Assembly (NCBI GenBank): GCA_012513725.1
Contig: JAAZBQ010000199.1
Span: forward strand, 1 to 5,433
DNA length: 5,433 nt
Direction of reading: 5' to 3'
Source of the DNA: Chloroflexota bacterium
GTDB taxonomy: Bacteria > Chloroflexota > Anaerolineae > UBA1429
This document shows, in pieces, positions 1 through 5,251 of this stretch (its first letter is position 1; every line of letters starts with the position of its first letter). The notes below the pieces were generated by a model. It saw nothing but the letters and a program-made list of their open reading frames with translations, made no database searches and had not been told where the DNA came from. The position numbers and the translations under genes are program-made.

Positions 1-39
1 GCCGGCGACGCCGACGGAATTGGTGAGCACGATGCGCAT
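1..39 (-). CDS. N-terminus of a probable Rossmann-fold oxidoreductase/epimerase (partial, runs off left edge)
   Basis: Reading the minus strand from an ATG at 39-37 gives 13 open codons to the window edge: MRIVLTNSVGVAG. A short hydrophobic strand followed by T-x-x-x-G-x-x-G (T6, G10, G13) looks like the first beta strand and dinucleotide-binding loop of extended SDR proteins such as NAD-dependent epimerases/dehydratases, where TGxxGxxG is usual; here the first Gly is Asn. A glycosyltransferase N-terminus is an alternative. The start is supported by an AAAGGG ribosome-binding site (53-48, 8 nt before the ATG) and a good minus-strand promoter further upstream. The gene is divergent from the SDR/flavoprotein operon, so it may share its control. 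Too little is visible to assign a function. Confidence 0.55.
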   Translation of the reverse strand, partial: MRIVLTNSVGVAG

Positions 40-79
40 CGCGGCGACCCTTTCGCTGGGATGACGATAACCGGCACTC

Positions 80-100
80 TAGACTCTTGATTATAGTCTA
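80..100. promoter_or_regulatory. Inverted repeat overlapping a -10 box, candidate operator
   Basis: TAGACT (80-85) and AGTCTA (95-100) form a perfect 6-bp inverted repeat around a 9-bp AT-rich spacer, with one more symmetric pair (T87/A93). The repeat covers the whole TATAAT box of the minus-strand promoter and its predicted start site, the usual place for a repressor to block transcription. It stands out as an AT-rich island in GC-rich DNA. Which regulator family would bind is not evident, and no regulator gene is complete in the window. Confidence 0.4.
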
Positions 101-118
101 TCTGGCAGGTCCGTCCAA
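90..118 (-). promoter_or_regulatory. Sigma70-type promoter for the leftward gene
   Basis: On the minus strand, TTGGAC (118-113) and a perfect TATAAT (95-90) are separated by exactly 17 nt. Transcription would start near 83, giving a leader of about 43 nt before the ATG at 39. The -35 box is a weak match (TTG conserved) while the -10 box is perfect, which often goes with activator or repressor control. Confidence 0.5.
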
Positions 119-133
119 CACCGAGGGGGCACA

Positions 134-159
134 CGTTGCGCATTGCGGACGCGGCAACG
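134..159. promoter_or_regulatory. Inverted repeat just upstream of the SDR promoter, possible regulator site
   Basis: CGTTGC (134-139) and GCAACG (154-159) are perfect inverted repeats with a 14-nt spacer, so the arm centres lie 20 bp apart, about two helical turns. The right arm ends 3 bp before the -35 box of the plus-strand promoter, a position typical of an activator or dimeric repressor site. Six-base arms in GC-rich DNA can arise by chance, so this is only a candidate. Confidence 0.25.
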
Positions 160-162
160 GGC

Positions 163-191
163 TTGACGCTCTCCCCGGGGGGCCATATACT
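163..191 (+). promoter_or_regulatory. Strong sigma70-type promoter of the SDR/flavoprotein operon
   Basis: TTGACG (163-168) and TATACT (186-191) are separated by a 17-nt spacer, each box differing from consensus at one base. The predicted transcript starts near 198, leaving a leader of about 95 nt before the SDR start at 294. The same -10 sequence with the same spacing occurs at the membrane-protein promoter (3556-3584), which supports both calls. Confidence 0.65.
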
Positions 192-198
192 CCCGCCT

Positions 199-219
199 GC
201 GCCGCCGCTCCGGCGGCGC
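199..219 (+). other. GC-rich stem-loop at the 5' end of the operon leader
   Basis: A 9-bp perfect stem (199-207 with 211-219) closes a 3-nt CTC loop, beginning within about one base of the predicted transcript start. No U-run follows, so it is not a normal terminator. By position it would tuck the 5' end into a helix, which in bacteria generally slows 5'-end-dependent mRNA decay; that role is inferred. Confidence 0.4.
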
Positions 220-239
220 GATGTGCTATTCCCAGGCCC

Positions 240-260
240 GCGTGGCGCAGGCGCCCACGC
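240..260 (+). other. Second leader stem-loop, imperfect
   Basis: GCGTGG (240-245) pairs with CCACGC (255-260), continued by two inner G-C pairs after a bulged C246 and closing on an AGGC loop. It lies between the 5' hairpin and the ribosome-binding site, which it leaves free. It may be part of the leader fold or simply chance pairing in GC-rich sequence. Confidence 0.25.
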
Positions 261-283
261 AGCGGCCGTGTCATCGAGAGGCG

Positions 284-290
284 AGGAGGA
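284..290 (+). promoter_or_regulatory. Ribosome-binding site that fixes the SDR start
   Basis: AGGAGGA lies 3 nt before the ATG at 294, a near-perfect anti-Shine-Dalgarno match. The reading frame stays open upstream to an ATG at 87, but that extension precedes the promoter and would add 69 residues with no SDR character, so 294 is the start. Confidence 0.75.
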
Positions 291-293
291 AAC

Positions 294-1064
294 ATGGGCA
301 AGGTCGCGCTCATCACCGGCGCAGGAAGGGGCATCGGCCACGGCATCGCCAAGGCGCTGGCCGCCGAGGGCTATGACATCGTGGTGATGGATATACACGA
401 GGAGAGCGTCGTCGCCGACGCCATGAACGAGATCGAGGCCCTGGGCGTGCAGGCCCTCTACGCCCGCGGCGACGTCACCAAGCCGGAGGATCGCGCCCAG
501 GCGCTCCAGGCGACCCGCGACCGCTTTGGCGCCCTGAACGTGCTGGTGAACAACGCCGGCGTCGGCCCCCGGGTGCGGAACGACATCCTCGAGGCCACCG
601 AGGAAGAGTTCGAGTGGGTGATGCGCATCAACCTGCAGGGCCCCTACTTTCTCACCCAGGCCGCGGCGAACTGGATGGTGGAACAGCAGCAGGCCGATCC
701 CGATTGGCGGGGCTGCATCGTGAACGTCTCCTCGATGTCGGCCACCGTGGTGTCCACGAACCGGGGCGAGTACTGCATCTCCAAGGCGGGGGTCTCCATG
801 GCCACCCAGCTGTGGGCGGCGCGCATGGGCGAGTTCGGCATTCCGGTGTACGAGATCCGCCCGGGGATCATCAAGACCCCGATGACGGCGGGCGTGACGG
901 CCAAATACGACGCGCTGATCGAGGGCGGGCTGCTGGTGCAGTCGCGCTGGGGATTCCCCGAGGACATTGGCCGGGCCGTGGCGATGATGGCCCGCGGCGA
1001 CATTGCCTACTCGACCGGGCAGGTGGTGAACGTCGACGGCGGGGTGACGATTCAGCGGCTATAG
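294..1064 (+). CDS. Classical short-chain dehydrogenase/reductase, 256 aa (FabG-like fold, NAD-preferring)
   Basis: This is a full-length classical SDR, which would interconvert a hydroxyl and a carbonyl group using a nicotinamide cofactor in the cytosol. Visible motifs in order are the cofactor loop T8-G9-A10-G11-R12-G13-I14-G15, D33 at the end of beta 2 (an acidic residue here favours NAD(H) over NADP(H)), D60, the structural NNAG at 86-89, and a complete catalytic tetrad N113, S147, Y160, K164. A PG turn at 190-191 and a C-terminal VDGG at 247-250 match the FabG-type core. Automatic pipelines may call it 3-oxoacyl-ACP reductase. However, the apparent NAD preference and the shared operon with a flavoprotein rather than fatty-acid genes argue for a catabolic alcohol, polyol or hydroxy-acid dehydrogenase. 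The substrate is unknown. It is first in an operon, 58 nt ahead of the flavoprotein gene, and ends with TAG. Confidence 0.95.
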   Translation: MGKVALITGAGRGIGHGIAKALAAEGYDIVVMDIHEESVVADAMNEIEALGVQALYARGDVTKPEDRAQALQATRDRFGALNVLVNNAGVGPRVRNDILEATEEEFEWVMRINLQGPYFLTQAAANWMVEQQQADPDWRGCIVNVSSMSATVVSTNRGEYCISKAGVSMATQLWAARMGEFGIPVYEIRPGIIKTPMTAGVTAKYDALIEGGLLVQSRWGFPEDIGRAVAMMARGDIAYSTGQVVNVDGGVTIQRL

Positions 1065-1074
1065 TGCTGCGACC

Positions 1075-1105
1075 CTTCCCGAAAGCTGCCTTGGCTTTCG
1101 GGAAG
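1075..1105 (+). other. Intercistronic stem-loop between SDR and flavoprotein genes
   Basis: A perfect 12-bp stem (1075-1086 with 1094-1105) closes a 7-nt loop in the 58-nt gap. No U-run follows; instead a purine-rich stretch leads into the next ribosome-binding site. It is therefore more likely a processing or mRNA-stability element, or a partial attenuator setting the ratio of the two proteins, than a full terminator. No separate promoter for the downstream gene is visible in the gap. Confidence 0.5.
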
Positions 1106-1111
1106 ATGGAA

Positions 1112-1118
1112 AAGGGGG
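1112..1118 (+). promoter_or_regulatory. Ribosome-binding site that decides the flavoprotein start
   Basis: AAGGGGG ends 4 nt before the ATG at 1123. A second in-frame ATG at 1138 lies 19 nt away, too far for this site, so 1123 is preferred. The residues between the two ATGs lie before the FAD fold and do not affect the functional call. Confidence 0.55.
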
Positions 1119-1122
1119 ACCT

Positions 1123-3099
1123 ATGCAACACGAGACCATGACCGTCCGCACGGGGCAGCGGGAGGCGAACGTGGCCGTCACGCGCGTCCACACGCTGGTG
1201 ATCGGCAGCGGCGCCGCCGGCCTGAACGCCGCCAATCAGCTCCGGGCGATGGGGATCGAGGACGTGCTGGTGGTTACCGAGGGGCTCCAGAAGGGCACCT
1301 CGATCAACACCGGCTCGGACAAGCAGACCTACTACAAGCTGGCCATGTGCGGCGACGACGCGGATTCGCCGCGGGCCATGGCGGACAACTATTTCGAGGG
1401 CGGATCGATGCACGGGGACCTGGCCCTCGTCGAGGCCAGCCTGTCGGCGCGGGCGTTCCTGAACCTCAAGAACCTCGGGGTGCCCTTCCCCACCGACGCC
1501 TATGGCCAGATCGTGGGCTACAAGACGGACCACGATCCGCGGCAGCGGGCCACCTCCATCGGCCCCTACACGTCGCGGGAGATGTGCCGGGCGCTGATCC
1601 GCCAGGCGCGCCAGCAGGGCATCCCCTTGGATGAGGGGCGGGTGATCGTCTCCCTCCTAACCGTCGGTGAGGGGGACGAAAAGCGCGCGGCCGGCGCCGT
1701 GGGGCTGGACGAGGACGGGCTGCCGGTGGTGTACCTGGCCGAGAACGTGGTGCTGGCCGTCGGCGGGCCGGGCGGGCTGTACAAGACCAGCGTCTACCCC
1801 GAGGTGCACACCGGCGCGATCGGCCTGGGGCTCGCGGCCGGCGCCAAGGCCCAGAGCCTGCCCGAATCGCAATACGGCCTGGCCTCCATCGGCTTTCGCT
1901 GGAACGTCTCGGGCACCTACATGCAGGTGATCCCCCGGTTCATCAGCACCGACGCGGACGGGGTCAGCAGTCCGCAGGAGTTCCTGCGGGAGTATTTCCC
2001 CTCCGTCGGCGAGATGAACTCCATGGTCTTCCTCAAGGGCTACCAGTGGCCGTTCGACTCGCGCAAGATCGAGGGGGGCTCCTCGATCGTCGATATCCTG
2101 GTGTACATCGAGAACGTGCTCCGGGGCCGGCGGGTGTTCCTCGATTTCCGCGAGAACCCCGAGGGGTTCCGGTTCGAGGACCTCAGCGAGGAGGCGCGGG
2201 AGTACCTGACCCGCTCGGAGGCGCTCCTGGAGACGCCGATCGCGCGCCTGGAACAGATGAATCCGGGCGCCATCACGCTGTACTCGGATCACGACATCGA
2301 CATCACCAGCGAGCCGCTGGAGATCGCCGTGTGCGCGCAGCACAACAACGGCGGCCTGGCCGGCAACCACTGGTGGGAGTCGCTGAACATCCGCCACCTC
2401 TTTCCCGTGGGCGAGGTGAACGGCTCTCACGGCGTGTACCGGCCCGGTGGCTCGGCGCTGAACGCGGGCCAGGTGGGCTCGTTCCGGGCGGCAGAGTTCA
2501 TCGCCAACCGCTACCAGGAGTGGACGCTGGACGGAGCCCAGGCCGAGGTGGCCGCCGAGCAGGCCGTCGCCGACGTGCTGGCCTGGACAGCCCGCTGCGG
2601 CGAGGCGAGCGCGTCGTGGCAGGAGGAGCGCGAGGAGTTCCAGGCGCGCATGTCGCGGGCAGGGGCCCACATCCGCTCCAAGGAGACGATCCACGAGGCG
2701 GTCGAGGAGGCCTGGGCGCACTACCGGCGCCTGGAGGCCCAGGGCTGCACCTACGCGTCGCCGAGGGAGGCCGCGGAGGCGCTGCGCAACCGGCAGCTGT
2801 GCTTTGCCCATGCGGTGTACCTCAGCGCGATCGCCGAGGCGATCGAGAGCGGCGTGGGCAGCCGCGGCTCCTCCATGGTCCTGGACCCCGACGGCGTCAG
2901 CCCGCACCCGATGCCGGGGCCAGAGTGGAAGTTCAGCCGGGAGGATCCCGCCTTCCGTGACCGGGTCCTAGAGACCGTGGCGAGCCCCGACGGCGAGGTG
3001 CGCCACGAGTGGGTGGATAGGCGGCCGATCCCGGAGACGGACGTGTGGTTCGAGACGGCCTGGGCCGCCTACCGGAACGGGGAGATCTACCGCGACTAA
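1123..3099 (+). CDS. Soluble FAD-dependent oxidoreductase of the succinate dehydrogenase/fumarate reductase flavoprotein superfamily, 658 aa
   Basis: The N-terminus carries the FAD Rossmann motif G28-x-G30-x-x-G33 with acidic E53 ending the second strand. The middle holds a VLAVGGPGG segment (211-218), HNNGG (407-411, where fumarate reductases have HYTMGG) and HLFPVGE followed by GSHGVYRPGGSALNAGQ (426-450), the second half of the FAD site with R440. Residues about 470-600 form the helical C-terminal domain. Several features differ from true SdhA/FrdA. The segment around 318-340 lacks the RDxVxRA-type stretch that carries the proton-shuttle Arg. The C-terminal ESRGxHxR signature reads GSRGSSMVLD (579-588). 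No His is seen at the usual covalent-flavin position near residues 58-68. There is no signal peptide, no CxxCH haem site, no membrane helix, and no iron-sulfur or anchor partner gene. It is probably a cytosolic flavin dehydrogenase or oxidase acting on an organic acid or sugar-derived substrate together with the SDR; the reaction is not known. Confidence 0.88.
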   Translation: MQHETMTVRTGQREANVAVTRVHTLVIGSGAAGLNAANQLRAMGIEDVLVVTEGLQKGTSINTGSDKQTYYKLAMCGDDADSPRAMADNYFEGGSMHGDLALVEASLSARAFLNLKNLGVPFPTDAYGQIVGYKTDHDPRQRATSIGPYTSREMCRALIRQARQQGIPLDEGRVIVSLLTVGEGDEKRAAGAVGLDEDGLPVVYLAENVVLAVGGPGGLYKTSVYPEVHTGAIGLGLAAGAKAQSLPESQYGLASIGFRWNVSGTYMQVIPRFISTDADGVSSPQEFLREYFPSVGEMNSMVFLKGYQWPFDSRKIEGGSSIVDILVYIENVLRGRRVFLDFRENPEGFRFEDLSEEAREYLTRSEALLETPIARLEQMNPGAITLYSDHDIDITSEPLEIAVCAQHNNGGLAGNHWWESLNIRHLFPVGEVNGSHGVYRPGGSALNAGQVGSFRAAEFIANRYQEWTLDGAQAEVAAEQAVADVLAWTARCGEASASWQEEREEFQARMSRAGAHIRSKETIHEAVEEAWAHYRRLEAQGCTYASPREAAEALRNRQLCFAHAVYLSAIAEAIESGVGSRGSSMVLDPDGVSPHPMPGPEWKFSREDPAFRDRVLETVASPDGEVRHEWVDRRPIPETDVWFETAWAAYRNGEIYRD

Positions 3100-3105
3100 C
3101 AAGGA

Positions 3106-3140
3106 CGGGCGGAGGAGGACCACTGGTCCTCCTCCGCCCG
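3106..3140. terminator. Hairpin between convergent genes, probable bidirectional terminator
   Basis: A perfect 16-bp GC-rich stem (3106-3121 with 3125-3140) closes a 3-nt ACT loop. It starts 7 nt after the flavoprotein stop and 22 nt beyond the stop of the convergent membrane-protein gene, almost filling the gap. There is no U-run on the plus strand and only a weak one (TCCTTGTT) on the minus strand. It may stop polymerase without a U-tract, or act as a 3' stability element. Confidence 0.65.
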
Positions 3141-3161
3141 GTGGACGATCAAACGGGTCCG

Positions 3162-3521
3162 CTACTGCATCAACATCTGGATCTCGGGCTGCTCGATCTC
3201 GTGGAGGATGAGCGCCGAGAGCGCCATGGAGACGAGCGACACCCCGAGGAGCATCCAGTCCACGCCGCCCTCGCGGGGCACCACATGCCCCACCAGGATG
3301 AGCAGCCGGACGATGATGTTCATGCCCTGCAAAAAGATGGTGGCCGTGCGCGCCCAAGCGCGGAGCCGATAGAGCCCCGCCCCGAGCACCGCAAACAACA
3401 CCACAACGGCCGCCGCAATCGCCGGGCCGATCCCGGCAATGGCATCCGGCGGCAGCAGGGCGACGGTCAGGAACTGCAGGGCAACGATCAGGAGCAGGTT
3501 CCGGGGGCGGTTTGGCTGCAT
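3162..3521 (-). CDS. Small four-helix integral membrane protein of unknown function, 119 aa
   Basis: The protein has four evenly spaced hydrophobic segments at about residues 7-25, 29-52, 60-82 and 87-108. They are separated by short polar loops (YRLRAWAR at 51-58, PREGG at 82-86) and followed by an acidic tail (HEIEQPEIQ). With Arg clustered at the N-terminus and in the 51-58 loop, the positive-inside rule suggests both termini face the cytoplasm. No enzymatic or transport motif is visible, and I do not recognise a named family. The start is fixed by GGGAAGG about 3 nt before the ATG at 3521 and by a consensus promoter 35 nt upstream. The frame stays open further upstream, but that region is antisense to the phosphatase gene and lies before the promoter. 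It is divergent from the HAD pair, 93 nt away. Confidence 0.8.
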   Translation of the reverse strand: MQPNRPRNLLLIVALQFLTVALLPPDAIAGIGPAIAAAVVVLFAVLGAGLYRLRAWARTATIFLQGMNIIVRLLILVGHVVPREGGVDWMLLGVSLVSMALSALILHEIEQPEIQMLMQ

Positions 3522-3555
3522 GGCACCTTCCCTCGCACGCGTACGGATGCGGGCC

Positions 3556-3584
3556 AGTATACCGGCGGCGCCGAGTGATGTCAA
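3556..3584 (-). promoter_or_regulatory. Consensus sigma70-type promoter of the membrane-protein gene
   Basis: On the minus strand, TTGACA (3584-3579) is a perfect -35 box, followed after 17 nt by TATACT (3561-3556). Transcription would start near 3549, giving a leader of about 28 nt. The -10 region includes the palindrome GTATAC (3557-3562), so a plus-strand TATACC box overlaps it. No convincing plus-strand -35 was found, and the promoter of the divergent phosphatase genes is not clear. Confidence 0.7.
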
Positions 3585-3614
3585 CCTGCGTCGCCACGTG
3601 AGAAAGGGAGACGA

Positions 3615-4382
3615 ATGCTGCGCATCGCAGACCGCGTGATTGCCCCTCGCCTCGTGGTGTTTGACAAGGACGGCACACTGATCGCCTTTGAGGCCTTTTG
3701 GCACGCCTGGCTGGAGCGCAACTGGGCGCTTATCGAGGAGCGCGTGCGCCTGACCCCCGAAGCCCGGGAGGGGCTGGCCGCGAGCCTGGGGCTCGATCTC
3801 GACAGCCGCGACTGGCATCCCCTCGGGCCGCTGACGTTGGCCGCCACCCAAGAGGTCGCGGTGATCATCGCCAGCCAGCTGTACCGCTACGCCGGGATGG
3901 ATTGGCTGGACGCCCTGGCCCTGGTGGAGGAAACCAACCGCCTGGCCTACGAGTCGCTGCCCCTGGACGAACTCGTGCAGCCCATCGGCGATGTGGCCGG
4001 GTTGCTGGCGCGCCTGCGAGCCGAGGGAATGGCCCTGGCGCTGGTCACCGCCGACGACCGGGCACCTACCGAGGACACGCTGCGGCGCCTGGACCTCGCC
4101 GAGTGTTGGGACACTATCATCTGCGGCGACGACGGTCTGCCGCAAAAGCCGGCGCCCGAGGCCGCCCTGGAGGCCTGCCGCCGCACGGGCGTGGCGCCCG
4201 AGGAGGCCATCATGGTGGGCGACACCATCGGCGACCTGCAGATGGCCCGCCGGGCGGGCTACGCCCTCGGCGTCGGGGTCACCAGCGGAGCGCTGGACGC
4301 CGACGCCCTGGCCCCCTATGCCGACGTGGTGGTCGGCAGCATCCACGATGTCGAGATCACCGACGAGGAGAAGGACCGCTGA
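3615..4382 (+). CDS. HAD-superfamily phosphatase, phosphoglycolate-phosphatase-like, 255 aa
   Basis: All four HAD motifs are intact. Motif I is D17-K-D19-G-T-L (nucleophile D17, acid/base D19); motif II has T145 in LALVTAD; motif III has K178 in PQKPAPE; motif IV is VGDTIGD (D203, D207). About 120 residues between motifs I and II are largely helical and form a C1-type cap, placing it near Gph-type phosphatases that hydrolyse small phosphomonoesters such as 2-phosphoglycolate or sugar phosphates. The cap sets specificity and cannot be read here. The start is supported by AAAGGGAG 4 nt before the ATG at 3615. Its last base overlaps the start of the next HAD gene, so the two are translationally coupled. 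Membership of the phosphatase class is firm; the substrate is not. Confidence 0.92.
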   Translation: MLRIADRVIAPRLVVFDKDGTLIAFEAFWHAWLERNWALIEERVRLTPEAREGLAASLGLDLDSRDWHPLGPLTLAATQEVAVIIASQLYRYAGMDWLDALALVEETNRLAYESLPLDELVQPIGDVAGLLARLRAEGMALALVTADDRAPTEDTLRRLDLAECWDTIICGDDGLPQKPAPEAALEACRRTGVAPEEAIMVGDTIGDLQMARRAGYALGVGVTSGALDADALAPYADVVVGSIHDVEITDEEKDR

Positions 4383-5185
4383 TGACAGACTCCGCTACCC
4401 CTCGCGATGAGGCGTCGCCCCACTACGCGGGGTACATCCTGGACCTGGACGGCACCGTCTACCGCGGCGAGGCGCTGATCCCGGGGGCGCGGGAGGCGAT
4501 CGCCCGGCTGCGCGACCATGGCCGGCGGGTGGTGTTCCTCTCCAACAAACCGCTGGAGCCCCGGGCGGCGTACGCGGCGAAACTCACCCGCCTCGGTGTG
4601 GAGACCCCCGCCGAGGACGTGATCAACTCCACCCAGGCGATGATGCGTTACCTGCGCACTCGCCACCCGGGCGAGCGCCTGTTCGTCATCGGCGAACCGG
4701 CGATGCGGGAAGAGATGGCGCAGGAGGGGTTCCACCTCACCGAGGAGATCGAGGAGATCCAGGTGGTGGTGGCGGCGTTCGATCGCACCCTGGACTACGC
4801 CAAGCTGAACACGGCGCACCAGGCGCTGGCGCGCGGGGCGCGCTTTCTCGCCACGAACGCCGACCGCACCTGCCCCGTGGAGGGGGGCGAGATCCCCGAC
4901 TGCGCCGGGGTGATCGCCTTTCTGGAGGCGACCACCGGCAGGCAGGTGGAGGTGGTGGTGGGCAAGCCCTCGCGGTTCATGGTGGAGGCGGCAGCCGAGC
5001 GCCTGGGGGTGCCGCTGGAGCGCTGCCTGATGGTGGGCGATCGCCTGGCCACGGATATGCGCATGGGCCGCACGGCCGGGGTGGATACCGCCCTGGTGCT
5101 GACGGGCGTGACGGATCGGGCCGCGCTGGCGGCGAGCGACGTGCGTCCGACGTATGTGCTGGAGAGTCTTTCAGAGTTACCTTGA
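4382..5185 (+). CDS. HAD-IIA family phosphatase (NagD/AraL-like), 267 aa
   Basis: Motif I is D21-L-D23-G-T-V-Y-R-G, typical of HAD-IIA enzymes. Motif II is FLSNK with S54, where NagD types usually have TNN. A C2-type cap follows at about residues 75-190, containing the family segment FLATNADRTCP (155-165). Motif III has K195 in VVVGKPS, and motif IV is MVGDRLATD with D220 and D225. Relatives hydrolyse sugar phosphates, p-nitrophenyl phosphate, pyridoxal phosphate or glycerol phosphate, often promiscuously; the substrate here is open. The start ATG overlaps the preceding stop (ATGA), with AAGGA at 4371-4375 serving as ribosome-binding site inside the upstream gene. The frame is open back to 3698, but that part is the out-of-frame shadow of the first HAD gene. 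Confidence 0.93.
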   Translation: MTDSATPRDEASPHYAGYILDLDGTVYRGEALIPGAREAIARLRDHGRRVVFLSNKPLEPRAAYAAKLTRLGVETPAEDVINSTQAMMRYLRTRHPGERLFVIGEPAMREEMAQEGFHLTEEIEEIQVVVAAFDRTLDYAKLNTAHQALARGARFLATNADRTCPVEGGEIPDCAGVIAFLEATTGRQVEVVVGKPSRFMVEAAAERLGVPLERCLMVGDRLATDMRMGRTAGVDTALVLTGVTDRAALAASDVRPTYVLESLSELP

Positions 5186-5192
5186 GGGGCTA

Positions 5193-5233
5193 GGACGCGG
5201 CCTCCGGCAAACCCACGCCCAGGCCTGTCGTCC
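5193..5233. terminator. Weak imperfect stem-loop between convergent genes
   Basis: GGACG and GGCCT (5193-5197, 5199-5203) can pair with AGGCC and CGTCC (5221-5225, 5229-5233) across an asymmetric internal loop and a 17-nt loop. It lies in the 66-nt gap between the HAD-IIA stop and the convergent acetyltransferase stop. No U-run is present. It could serve as a shared 3' structure, but the pairing is modest and may be chance. Confidence 0.2.
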
Positions 5234-5251
5234 ACCAGATACGGGTCGCCG

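Noticed and set aside
199..260. Possible riboswitch or transcription attenuator in the SDR leader
   Set aside because: Two simple stems without a U-run or any recognisable ligand-binding consensus; reported only as leader stem-loops.
87..293. N-terminal extension of the SDR frame to an ATG at 87
   Set aside because: The extension lies across and before the promoter (163-191), has no ribosome-binding site and no SDR-like sequence; AGGAGGA at 284-290 marks 294 as the start.
2825..2846. GCGATCGCC/GGCGATCG inverted repeat in the flavoprotein gene
   Set aside because: It falls inside coding sequence for A-I-A-E-A-I-E, and such repeats are expected from GC-rich codons.
1657..2907. 416-codon open frame antisense to the flavoprotein gene
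   Set aside because: Its composition (Arg, Ala, Gly, Val, His rich, no domain pattern) is that of a GC-rich shadow frame; the sense strand encodes clear FAD motifs.
2046..2960. 304-codon plus-strand frame inside the flavoprotein gene
   Set aside because: Arg/Gly/Pro-rich shadow frame with no ribosome-binding site or recognisable motif.
3522..4346. Upstream extension of the minus-strand membrane protein into a 394-residue protein
   Set aside because: The extra part is antisense to the HAD phosphatase and lies upstream of the mapped-looking promoter; the membrane protein has its own ribosome-binding site at 3521.
3698..4381. Upstream extension of the HAD-IIA frame to 3698, a possible fusion protein
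   Set aside because: The extension is the out-of-frame shadow of the first HAD gene; the DLDGT motif sits near the N-terminus when ATG 4382 is used, as in the family.
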